Assembly (NCBI RefSeq): GCF_014384895.1
Contig: NZ_JACRSQ010000051.1
Location: forward strand, 1 to 11,814
Source: Bianquea renquensis
GTDB taxonomy: Bacteria > Bacillota > Clostridia > Lachnospirales > Bianqueaceae
Length of the DNA stretch: 11,814 bases
Reading direction: 5' to 3'
The notes under the pieces are model-generated. The model had not been told where the DNA came from. It did not search any database and saw only the letters and a program-made list of their open reading frames with translations. Below, piece after piece: positions 1-6,315 of this stretch (positions are counted from its first letter, which is position 1; the number at the start of each line of letters is the position of its first letter). Position numbers and translations under genes: made by a program.

Positions 1-141
1 GTAAGAGATGGTGGTGGGGTCTTTCTGGACGAGTTGGGAAATGGCCTTGAAGGTCATGCGCTTTCCGAGGCAGTCCTCAATCACCTTGCGCTCCTCCAAA
101 GTAAGATGTTTGTTTTTTCGTGGGTTTGATTTTTTAGCCAT
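1..141 (-). CDS. IS30-family transposase, N-terminal part (runs off the window)
   Basis: The reverse strand encodes 47 residues beginning MAKKSNPRKN and continues past the left edge. Residues 12-47 (HLTLEERKVIEDCLGKR, then FKAISQLVQKDPTTIS) match the helix-turn-helix at the start of IS30-family transposases, which binds the element's terminal repeats. The start is ATG at 141-139, eight bases after AGGAGG (155-150). The DDE catalytic domain would lie outside the window, so whether the gene is intact is unknown. It is transcribed away from the vitamin-uptake operon to its right. Family assignment rests on the N-terminal HTH only. Confidence 0.8.
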   Translation of the reverse strand, partial: MAKKSNPRKNKHLTLEERKVIEDCLGKRMTFKAISQLVQKDPTTISY

Positions 142-265
142 ATGTGTGGCCTCCTTTCTGAGAAATAATTTCCCAGATTCAATTCAACCACAAATGACGT
201 ATCAAAGTAAATCCCATTTTAAATCCCACTGTGGCACTTACTTTGGGAATTTACAGCGAAAAGAA
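142..265. mobile_element. Probable terminal region of the IS30-type element
   Basis: This AT-rich non-coding stretch lies upstream of the transposase start, where an IS30 end and its inverted repeat are expected. It holds several small symmetries: AAATCCCA twice (209-216 and 221-228), CAAAGTAA (203-210) facing TTACTTTG (238-245), and the palindrome CCACTGTGG (226-234). I cannot place the exact end because the other terminal repeat and the target duplication are outside the window. Confidence 0.35.
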
Positions 266-290
266 ACCGATTGGATTCTGGAAAAAATAG

Positions 291-319
291 TTGAAATGCA
301 CGGGGAAATCAGGTATAAT
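291..319 (+). promoter_or_regulatory. Sigma-A type promoter of the ECF S-component/coaX operon
   Basis: TTGAAA at 291-296 and a perfect TATAAT at 314-319 are separated by 17 bases. Transcription should start near 325-327, giving a leader of about 90 bases before the ATG at 418. Confidence 0.75.
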
Positions 320-323
320 AAGG

Positions 324-354
324 GTCATGCAAGCGGCATGTAAGTCATGCAAGC
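324..354 (+). repeat. Tandem 11-bp repeat GTCATGCAAGC at the transcription start
   Basis: GTCATGCAAGC occurs at 324-334 and again at 344-354, a 20-base period (about two helical turns) starting at the predicted start site. CATGC (326-330) and GCATG (336-340) also form an inverted pair inside the first unit. Further down the leader, TCCTGCGTGCAGGA (383-396) is a perfect 14-bp palindrome. The position and spacing resemble a repressor operator, but I do not recognise a known binding site. Confidence 0.4.
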
Positions 355-417
355 CGTGTCTGCAAATCTAGTATGTCTTGTATCCTGCGTGCAGGAACGA
401 GAACAGGAGGATTTAAC

Positions 418-1020
418 ATGAATGCTGAGAAACGTGTGACAACCAGAACCGTAGCTGTGACAGGGATGATGTTGGCCGTCACCTTGATCCTGATGTTTAC
501 GCCTCTGGGACTTATTCCACTGCCAGTGGTCAGCTTGACGACGATGCAGATTCCCGTGGTGATTACGGCGCTGGCCGTGGGACCGGTGGAGGGACTCATC
601 GTGGGAGCTGGATTCGGCATCGCCACTTTGATTCGCGCTTACACTGCGCCATCCGGGATACTGGACCCCTATTTTATGAACCCGTTGGTGTCGGTTCTTC
701 CGAGAGCGCTCATCGGTTTGGTCGCCTATGGCCTGTACCGACTCATTGCCGGAAAGTCGCCGTCGAGAGGCCGCAGGATTGTGGCGGAGGGAATCGGTGC
801 GGCGGCGGGTAGCCTTACCAATACATTGGGCGTGCTGGCGATGCTTGTACTGCTCAACGGCTCTGACATGAACGCCATGGCGGCGGATGCAGGGCAGGCG
901 CTGTTGGCCTTCGTAAGCATTCCCTTTGGCCTCGGCGGACTTGGGGAAGCGGCGGTATCCGTATTGATCTCCATCCCGGTTGTGGAAGGGCTGCGAAAAG
1001 TCTTTGGTTGGAAGGCATGA
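418..1020 (+). CDS. ECF transporter S component, probably for pantothenate
   Basis: The 200-residue, very hydrophobic protein has about five to six membrane segments (around residues 12-30, 45-72, 88-110, 122-146 and 160-188). It looks like the substrate-binding S component of an energy-coupling factor importer, which works with a shared EcfA/EcfA'/EcfT module encoded elsewhere. The pattern NPLVSVLPRALIG (88-100) and GSLTNT (131-136) are of the ECF_trnsprt type. ATG at 418 is chosen because AGGAGG (405-410) sits seven bases upstream; an in-frame ATG at 373 has no such site. The 3' end is close to the pantothenate kinase gene, so pantothenate (PanT-like) is the most likely substrate, by context only. 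The family is confident; the substrate is an inference. Confidence 0.85.
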   Translation: MNAEKRVTTRTVAVTGMMLAVTLILMFTPLGLIPLPVVSLTTMQIPVVITALAVGPVEGLIVGAGFGIATLIRAYTAPSGILDPYFMNPLVSVLPRALIGLVAYGLYRLIAGKSPSRGRRIVAEGIGAAAGSLTNTLGVLAMLVLLNGSDMNAMAADAGQALLAFVSIPFGLGGLGEAAVSVLISIPVVEGLRKVFGWKA

Positions 1021-1058
1021 TGCAGCGAGAGAACGGAATGAGGAAGGAAGCGGTGGAG

Positions 1059-1835
1059 ATGCTGTTGGTTTTCGACATTGGCAATACAGAGATCAAGATG
1101 GGAGTCTTTCGGGATGATGATTTAGTCGCATATTGGCGGATGATCACCGGAAGCCGCAAGACCTCAGACGAATATGGGATCACCATGTTGACTATGCTCC
1201 AACAAAAGAATATTACGCCTGGCGATATTGACAGCATCGTTGTCTCGTCGGTGGTGCCGCACATTATGCATTCGTTTTTAAATGCAGTCCGGCGGTATAT
1301 TGGGAAAGAACCTTTTCAGGTGGCGCCGGGCATCAAGACAGGCATCTGTATCCGCTGTGACAATCCCAAGGAGGTCGGCGCAGATCTGATTGCGGATGTG
1401 TCGGCCGCCTACACCCTCTACGGGGGCCCCTGCCTGGTGGTGGATTTTGGAACAGCCACCAAGTATGAGGTTATCACCGAGGACGGGGCTTTTGTGGCGG
1501 CGGTGATCGCGCCGGGACTGGGGATCAGCGCGGAGGCCATGTGCAAATCTGCGGCCCAGCTGCCAGCGATTGAGATTAAAAAGCCGAAGAAGATACTGAC
1601 GGCCAATACTATTGAATGCATGCAGGCGGGATTGGTTTACGGGTATATCGGGTCGGTGGAGTACATCATCACAAAGATCAAGGAAGAGATGAACCAGGAG
1701 ATGAAGGTGGTAGCCACTGGCGGGTTGGGGCGTGTCATTGTCGAGGAGACGGATGTCATCGACGTGTATGATCCCATGCTGACGCTCAAGGGGCTGAGGG
1801 TCATCGCAGATAAAAATAAGTTGAAAAGGCAGTAA
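1059..1835 (+). CDS. coaX: Type III pantothenate kinase
   Basis: CoaX phosphorylates pantothenate with ATP in the first step of coenzyme A synthesis, in the cytosol. From the start at 1059 the protein has 258 residues, the usual family length, and opens directly with the phosphate-binding motif FDIGNTEIKMG (5-15). Other hallmarks are GAD (107-109, with the catalytic Asp), DFGTATKYE (129-137), SAAQLP (164-169), TIECMQAG (184-191) and ATGGLG (219-224). The common GADR is GADL here. In-frame ATGs at 1008 and 1038 would add 7-17 residues with no family counterpart; AGGAAGG (1041-1047) serves the 1059 start. It follows the S-component gene directly and ends seven bases before dusB, so all three are probably co-transcribed. 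Confidence 0.95.
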   Translation: MLLVFDIGNTEIKMGVFRDDDLVAYWRMITGSRKTSDEYGITMLTMLQQKNITPGDIDSIVVSSVVPHIMHSFLNAVRRYIGKEPFQVAPGIKTGICIRCDNPKEVGADLIADVSAAYTLYGGPCLVVDFGTATKYEVITEDGAFVAAVIAPGLGISAEAMCKSAAQLPAIEIKKPKKILTANTIECMQAGLVYGYIGSVEYIITKIKEEMNQEMKVVATGGLGRVIVEETDVIDVYDPMLTLKGLRVIADKNKLKRQ

Positions 1836-1842
1836 GCCGCAC

Positions 1843-2829
1843 ATGCGTATTGGAAATCAGAATGTATCCAATCCTTTATTTTTGGCTCCCATGGCAGGCG
1901 TGACAGATTCCAGCTTTCGCAGGCTCTGTCGCCGTCATGGGGCCGAAGTTGTTTATACGGAGATGGTCAGCGCCAAGGCGTTGTCCTACCACAATGAGAA
2001 TACAGGGGAACTGCTCCGCAAGCATCCGGAAGAGGAACCTGTCATTCTTCAGCTGTTCGGCTCAGATCCGGACATTTTAGCGGAGGAAGCCCATAAGCTA
2101 GAATCCCGCTTTTTCGCCGTGGACTTGAATTTCGGGTGCCCGGCGCCTAAAATTGTGCGAAACCATGAGGGCTCGTACCTGCTCAAAGAGCCAGACCGGC
2201 TGTATGCCATTGTGAAGGCGGTTTCGTCCGCTGTATCCATCCCCGTTACGGTGAAGATCCGAAAGGGATTCGAGGACGGCGAAAATGTAGCGCCGGACAT
2301 TGCAAGAGCTGCCGAGGAGGCGGGCGCAAGCATGATTGCGGTCCATGGCAGAACGACTGCCCAAATGTACAGAGGGCATGCAGACTGGGATGTGATTCGG
2401 CAGGTAAAGGAGGCCGTCTCGATTCCGGTAATTGGAAACGGAGACATCGCCACACCCCAGGATGCCGCGGCAATGCTACAGCAGACAGGCTGCGATGGCA
2501 TCATGATCGGGCGGGCGGCGCGAGGGAATCCATGGCTTTTTGAGGAGACGAAAGTTTTTCTGTCCAGCGGAACAATTCCGAGGAGGCCGGACATATCCGA
2601 GATCTTGGACACGGCCATGCTTCACGCCCAAATGATCGTGGAGGAAAAGGGGGAGAGCCTGGGAATGCATCAAATGCGGTCCCACATCCTGTGGTATGTG
2701 AGGGGAATGCGGGGGAGCGCCTCCCTGCGCCGTGCGCTGCAGCAGATTTCTTCGCTGGAGGAGCTTTCCAATATCTTGCAGCTCTGTAGGCAAGTCTGCG
2801 GAGAATCGCAAGTAGAGGTTGACAATTGA
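1843..2829 (+). CDS. dusB: tRNA-dihydrouridine synthase DusB
   Basis: This FMN-dependent enzyme reduces specific uridines in the tRNA D-loop, using NADPH. The 328-residue protein has the full TIM-barrel pattern: LFLAPMAGVTD (12-22), the active-site cysteine C99 in NFGCPAPKIV, VKIRKG (137-142), the FMN-binding HGRT (168-171), IGNGDI (197-202) and MIGRAARGNPWLF (221-233), followed by a C-terminal helical tRNA-binding part. The ATG lies seven bases after the coaX stop with only a weak AAAAGG upstream, which suggests translational coupling. The 3' end overlaps the promoters of greA. Length and motifs are normal. Confidence 0.95.
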   Translation: MRIGNQNVSNPLFLAPMAGVTDSSFRRLCRRHGAEVVYTEMVSAKALSYHNENTGELLRKHPEEEPVILQLFGSDPDILAEEAHKLESRFFAVDLNFGCPAPKIVRNHEGSYLLKEPDRLYAIVKAVSSAVSIPVTVKIRKGFEDGENVAPDIARAAEEAGASMIAVHGRTTAQMYRGHADWDVIRQVKEAVSIPVIGNGDIATPQDAAAMLQQTGCDGIMIGRAARGNPWLFEETKVFLSSGTIPRRPDISEILDTAMLHAQMIVEEKGESLGMHQMRSHILWYVRGMRGSASLRRALQQISSLEELSNILQLCRQVCGESQVEVDN

Positions 2830-2854
2830 CACAACCTACTGTATACTCTATAAA
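2819..2854 (+). promoter_or_regulatory. Two overlapping promoters of greA-lysS, offset by 7 bp
   Basis: TTGACA occurs at 2819-2824 and again at 2826-2831. TATACT follows the first (2842-2847) after 17 bases, and TATAAA follows the second (2849-2854), also after 17 bases. Two complete promoters are thus interleaved with a 7-bp shift. The second -35 overlaps the dusB stop codon (2827-2829). They separate greA-lysS from the upstream operon while allowing read-through. Confidence 0.7.
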
Positions 2855-2866
2855 ATAGAAATATAT

Positions 2867-2894
2867 CCGGATCTCCCCGTTTGGGAAGGTCCGG
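2867..2894 (+). promoter_or_regulatory. Hairpin in the greA leader
   Basis: CCGGATCTCCCC (2867-2878) pairs with GGGAAGGTCCGG (2883-2894) with one G-T wobble and one mismatch, closing on a GTTT loop. Only TTT follows, so it is at best a weak terminator. It lies downstream of the greA promoters, inside the greA leader, and so could either terminate dusB transcripts or attenuate greA. Confidence 0.5.
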
Positions 2895-2957
2895 TTTCAT
2901 AAAGCCGAATTGTGCCGGTTATGGAAGACTAGATACGATATAGAAAGGACGATGGCG

Positions 2958-3431
2958 ATGGAAAAGAAAATTGTTCTCACCTACGAGGGGATGCAGAGGA
3001 TGGAGGAGGAGCTCATCCAATTAAAAACGGTCAAACGGAAGGTCGTGGCACAAAAGATCAAGGAGGCGAGAGCGCAGGGGGATCTTTCGGAGAACGCGGA
3101 GTATGACGCAGCGAAAGAAGAGCAGGGCGAGATCGAGACCCGGATTGTGGAGCTGGAAAAGATGCTTCGCAACGCAGAGGTCATCGATGAAGATGAGATC
3201 AATGTGGACCATGTAGCCCTGGGAAATAAGGTGCGGTTGTACGACGAGGAATTTGAGGAGGAAGTGGAGTATTCCATCGTGGGCTCCACGGAGGCGAACC
3301 CTGTGGAGGGCAAGATTTCCAATGAATCGCCGGTGGGAAAGGCGCTGATCGGGGCGAAGGTGGGCGATGTCGTCGAGGCGCAGACCCCGGGCGGGATCGG
3401 ACGGTTTAAGGTCTTAGAAATATCGAGATAG
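2958..3431 (+). CDS. greA: Transcription elongation factor GreA
   Basis: GreA enters the secondary channel of backtracked RNA polymerase and stimulates cleavage of the extruded RNA. The 157-residue protein has the N-terminal coiled-coil hairpin (about 1-75) with the signature ARAQGDLSENAEYDAAKEEQ, whose D42 and E45 match the conserved tip acids, and a C-terminal FKBP-like domain (about 80-157) ending GRFKVLEISR. I chose ATG 2958 because AGAAAGGA (2942-2949) is eight bases away; ATG 2952 would be only two bases from it. It stands 19 bases before lysS, with which it should form an operon. Confidence 0.95.
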   Translation: MEKKIVLTYEGMQRMEEELIQLKTVKRKVVAQKIKEARAQGDLSENAEYDAAKEEQGEIETRIVELEKMLRNAEVIDEDEINVDHVALGNKVRLYDEEFEEEVEYSIVGSTEANPVEGKISNESPVGKALIGAKVGDVVEAQTPGGIGRFKVLEISR

Positions 3432-3450
3432 AGTCAGAGGAGGAGAAAGG

Positions 3451-4950
3451 TTGGACAATCCAAGAGAAGACCAGCAGCAGGACGTACATGAGCTGGTGCG
3501 TATACGGCTTGATAAGATTAAGGAATTACAGCGGGAAGAGCAAGATCCCTTTGCCATTACAAAATTTGATGTGACCAGCCACAGCCAAGACATCCACAGT
3601 CAGTTTGCGGCGATGGAGGGAACCGAAGTCTGCATCGCGGGCCGCATAATGGCGAAGAGGGTTATGGGCAAGGCTTCTTTTTGCCATATCCAGGATGAAA
3701 CGGGTCAGATTCAGTGTTATGTACGGCGGGACGAGCTAGGGGAAGAGGCGTACACAAAATTTAAGAAGTTTGATGATATCGGGGATATCATTGGAGTCAG
3801 GGGAGAGGTTTTCCGCACACAAAAGGGGGAGATCTCTGTCAAAGCCCATGAGGTAACGCTCCTTTCCAAAAGCATGCAGATACTTCCGGAGAAATATCAT
3901 GGACTTAAAGACACGGAGATTCGATATCGGCAGCGGTATGTGGATTTGATCGTCAATCCGGAGGTCAAGGCTGTGTTTGTGAAGCGAAGCCAGATTGTCC
4001 GCGAGATTCGCAGGTACCTGGATGACCAAGGGTTTTTGGAGGTCGAAACGCCAGTGTTGCATGGCATAGCAGGCGGCGCTGCGGCCAGACCGTTTATCAC
4101 CCACCACAACGCCCTGGACATGGATATGTATCTTCGGATCGCGCTTGAACTGCACCTGAAGCGTTTGATCGTGGGGGGGTTTGAGAGAGTCTACGAGATC
4201 GGCCGCGTTTTCCGAAACGAGGGGATCTCCATCCGCCACAATCCGGAATTCACCCTGTTGGAGTTGTATCAGGCGTATACGGACTACAATGGGATGATGG
4301 ATCTGACTGAGAGTCTGATCCGCCACGTGGCGCACACGGTCTTGGGGACGGGACAGATCGAGTACCAGGGTGTGTCTATCGATTTGGACCAGCCTTTTGA
4401 GAGGATCAGCATGATGGAAGCGGTCAAAAAGTATGGCGGCGTGGATTTTGCAAAGGTCGCAACGCTGGACGAGGCAAGGTCTCTGGCCAAGGCCCACCAC
4501 ATTGACTTTGAAGCGCGACACGGGAAAGGCGACATTCTGAATCTTTTCTTTGAGACCTATGTGGAGGAGCACTTGATCCAGCCCACATTTGTTATGAACC
4601 ATCCCGTCGATATTTCACCTCTGGCGAAAAAGATGCCGGAGAATCCTGAGTACACAGAGCGCTTTGAACTGTTCATCATAGGCCGTGAGCACGCCAATGC
4701 CTTCTCGGAGCTAAACGATCCCATCGACCAGAGGGAACGCTTCGAGCATCAGGCTGCGCTTAAAGCTGCGGGGGACGATGAGGCGACGGATGTGGACGAG
4801 GATTTTTTGAATGCGTTGGAGTACGGAATGCCGCCTACAGGCGGTCTCGGAATCGGCATCGACCGGCTGGTGATGCTTCTGACCGATAGCGCGTCCATTC
4901 GAGATGTACTGCTGTTCCCCACGATGAAGTCCTTACCGAACGACAAGTAA
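3451..4950 (+). CDS. lysS: Lysyl-tRNA synthetase (class II), TTG start
   Basis: LysS charges tRNA-Lys with lysine using ATP. The 499-residue protein has an N-terminal OB-fold anticodon-binding domain (about 55-145: VCIAGRIMAKR, FCHIQDETGQIQ) and a class II catalytic core: motif 1 around FLEVETPVL (195-203), motif 2 FRNEG to HNPEFT (254-268), GREHANAFSELNDP (411-424) and motif 3 GIGIDRLVMLL (467-477). Translation starts at TTG 3451; GGAGG at 3439-3443 is seven bases upstream and no better ATG exists. One oddity: the segment normally RIAPELYLKRL reads RIALELHLKRL (229-239), with L232 and H235 where the family has Pro and Tyr. The gene marks the right edge of the GC-rich housekeeping block. Confidence 0.96.
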   Translation: MDNPREDQQQDVHELVRIRLDKIKELQREEQDPFAITKFDVTSHSQDIHSQFAAMEGTEVCIAGRIMAKRVMGKASFCHIQDETGQIQCYVRRDELGEEAYTKFKKFDDIGDIIGVRGEVFRTQKGEISVKAHEVTLLSKSMQILPEKYHGLKDTEIRYRQRYVDLIVNPEVKAVFVKRSQIVREIRRYLDDQGFLEVETPVLHGIAGGAAARPFITHHNALDMDMYLRIALELHLKRLIVGGFERVYEIGRVFRNEGISIRHNPEFTLLELYQAYTDYNGMMDLTESLIRHVAHTVLGTGQIEYQGVSIDLDQPFERISMMEAVKKYGGVDFAKVATLDEARSLAKAHHIDFEARHGKGDILNLFFETYVEEHLIQPTFVMNHPVDISPLAKKMPENPEYTERFELFIIGREHANAFSELNDPIDQRERFEHQAALKAAGDDEATDVDEDFLNALEYGMPPTGGLGIGIDRLVMLLTDSASIRDVLLFPTMKSLPNDK

Positions 4951-4979
4951 GAAAAATCCAGTGTTTATGCGGGTTTGCG

Positions 4980-5002
4980 AGGTTCGGCGAAGCCGAAAAC
5001 CT
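4980..5002 (+). other. Compact GC hairpin 3' of lysS
   Basis: AGGTTCGGC (4980-4988), loop GAA, and GCCG-AA-AACCT (4992-5002) form a 9-bp stem with a two-base bulge, 29 bases after the lysS stop. No T-run follows, so it is not a standard intrinsic terminator; it may stabilise the mRNA 3' end. Confidence 0.4.
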
Positions 5003-5030
5003 TACACCTTACACCAAACTTACACCAAAC
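5002..5030 (+). repeat. Iterated TTACACC motif at the composition boundary
   Basis: TTACACC occurs three times (5002-5008, 5009-5015, 5020-5026); the last two are part of an exact tandem 11-mer TTACACCAAAC (5009-5019, 5020-5030). The array ends in GGTG, giving the inverted pair CACC-AAAC-GGTG (5023-5034). It sits exactly where GC-rich housekeeping DNA changes to AT-rich accessory DNA, a place where a recombinase or replication-protein site would make sense, but I recognise no specific site. Confidence 0.45.
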
Positions 5031-5079
5031 GGTGCAGGAAAATGTGCAGAGGCGAAAAAATCGCATAATTAACAGAATG

Positions 5080-5112
5080 AATGGGCAGTCCCATAATGGG
5101 ATTGCCCATTTT
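5080..5112 (+). terminator. Rho-independent terminator, probably of greA-lysS
   Basis: AATGGGCAGTCCC (5080-5092) pairs with GGGATTGCCCATT (5098-5110) over 13 bp with a single G-T wobble and an ATAAT loop, followed by two more T. It is the only good terminator between lysS and the reductase gene. No clear promoter for the reductase is visible between it and 5162. Confidence 0.75.
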
Positions 5113-5161
5113 CAGAACAAGCAGAAACGCAACCTGGAAATTATGAAAGGAGTAGATTGAA

Positions 5162-6166
5162 ATGTCATATAGATTTCCAGAGCTTGGAGTGGGTACAATG
5201 CTTTGGACTCCAAAATCGGACGAGGAAAAGGAAAACTATTTCAAAACATATAAATGGTGTCTTGACCACGGAGTAGATTTTTTTGATACCGCAGAGGTTT
5301 ACGGAAACGGAAGCGTGGAAACTCTGCTTGGGGAGTTTAAAAAACTTGACGGTAGAACTGTAAAAATCTCGTCAAAATTTGCTCCTCCGTCAAGTATGAA
5401 TCCTGTAGCCCCGAAAAGAAAAACGGTAAAAACAGATTCCCCGGAAGCGATACACGAAGCATTGGACAGGACACTTGACAGGCTTGGAATGGAAAGCCTC
5501 GATCTTTATCTTATGCACACGCCTCCGAAGAATGGAAATATTGCTGCATATATGGAGGTAATGGCAAAAGAACTGGAAAGCGGGAGAATTAAAGCTGTCG
5601 GCGTTTGTAACCATAGCGGTAAACAGATTGCAGAAGCCACTGAAGCATTGCATAAGTATGGTTATTCATTAGACGCTGCAATGGTTGGATATAATCTGCT
5701 CCGTCGTTATCCCGAAACTAATGGCGTAATTGATATATGCCGGAAATACAATATTACGCTCATTCCTTATGCACCGTTGGCAGAGGGAACGCTTACCGGA
5801 AAATACAGAGGCAAAAAAGTTCCTTTGAGTTATTTTGTTACATCTTATTTCGGACATCTCAATATGACTAAAGAACGGGATGATGAAATTCCGTTTATAA
5901 AACGATTGTTTTCCAAGCCGAGAGAATGTGATGTAAAGCGAATGGAGCCGCTTATGCTTGTACTTGAGGATATTGCGAAAAAACATGGAAAAAGTATCGC
6001 TCAGGTTTCCTTAAACTGGCTTTATACAAATCCCAAAGTTAATGTATTCCCTATTCCCGGTACTCGAAATATTAAACAAGCTGAAAGCAATTTGGGTGCT
6101 GTCAGCTGGACACTTACCGATGATGACAGAAAGCGTATTGATGAGGCAGAAAGAAGCTGCAGATAG
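5162..6166 (+). CDS. Aldo/keto reductase family oxidoreductase
   Basis: This 334-residue protein belongs to the NADPH-dependent aldo/keto reductase family (TIM barrel), which reduces carbonyl compounds; the substrate cannot be told. The catalytic tetrad is visible: D42 and Y47 in FFDTAEVYGNG, K72 in ISSKFAPP and H119 in LYLMHTPP. Cofactor-site elements follow: GVCNHS (147-152), YNLLRR (177-182), IPYAPLAEGTLTGKY, and PIPGTRN with a closing QAESNLGA. AAAGGAG (5146-5152) lies nine bases before the ATG. It is AT-rich compared with lysS and ends just before a very strong terminator, so it is a single-gene unit that probably arrived with the island. Family is sure, role unknown. Confidence 0.92.
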   Translation: MSYRFPELGVGTMLWTPKSDEEKENYFKTYKWCLDHGVDFFDTAEVYGNGSVETLLGEFKKLDGRTVKISSKFAPPSSMNPVAPKRKTVKTDSPEAIHEALDRTLDRLGMESLDLYLMHTPPKNGNIAAYMEVMAKELESGRIKAVGVCNHSGKQIAEATEALHKYGYSLDAAMVGYNLLRRYPETNGVIDICRKYNITLIPYAPLAEGTLTGKYRGKKVPLSYFVTSYFGHLNMTKERDDEIPFIKRLFSKPRECDVKRMEPLMLVLEDIAKKHGKSIAQVSLNWLYTNPKVNVFPIPGTRNIKQAESNLGAVSWTLTDDDRKRIDEAERSCR

Positions 6167-6190
6167 TAAAATATCAACTTTCAAGTTTGT

Positions 6191-6235
6191 AAAGCCCTTT
6201 GAGAGAAGAGAAATCTTTTCTCAAAAGGCTTTTTT
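6191..6235 (+). terminator. Strong rho-independent terminator of the reductase gene
   Basis: A stem of about 19 bp (6191-6209 with 6214-6232) with one mismatch and one wobble closes on a GAAA tetraloop and runs into TTTTT. The left arm begins AAAGCCCTTTGAGAG, the right arm ends CTCAAAAGGCTTT. Confidence 0.9.
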
Positions 6236-6315
6236 CATTTCTGTCCCTGATTCGCAAACTACACCAATTCTCTTGGCTTCTTTATAATAATCGCAGAGGA
6301 AGGAGAGGATTTGAT

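Noticed and set aside
8..343. Open frame of 111 codons on the plus strand
   Set aside because: It is antisense to the IS30 transposase head, crosses the operon promoter and resembles no protein.
4981..5110. CRISPR-like or iteron array
   Set aside because: The repeated units are only 7-11 bases, lack spacers of regular length, and number just three.
4975..5160. Open frame of 61 codons between lysS and the reductase
   Set aside because: It is made of the hairpin, the TTACACC repeats and the terminator stem; no ribosome site and no protein-like pattern.
5016..6267. Near-identical AAACTTACACCAA (5016-5028) and AAACTACACCAA (6256-6267) as direct repeats flanking the reductase gene
   Set aside because: About 12 matching bases with a gap is within chance for this amount of sequence, and no symmetric ends support a mobile cassette.
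6251..6288. Promoter for the zinc-ribbon/ParA gene (TATAAT at 6283-6288)
   Set aside because: The -10 is perfect but no acceptable -35 exists 16-18 bases upstream; may still be weakly active.
6199..6315. Upstream extension of the zinc-ribbon/ParA gene
   Set aside because: It starts inside the terminator stem; the ATG at 6316 has a good ribosome site and is where family similarity begins.
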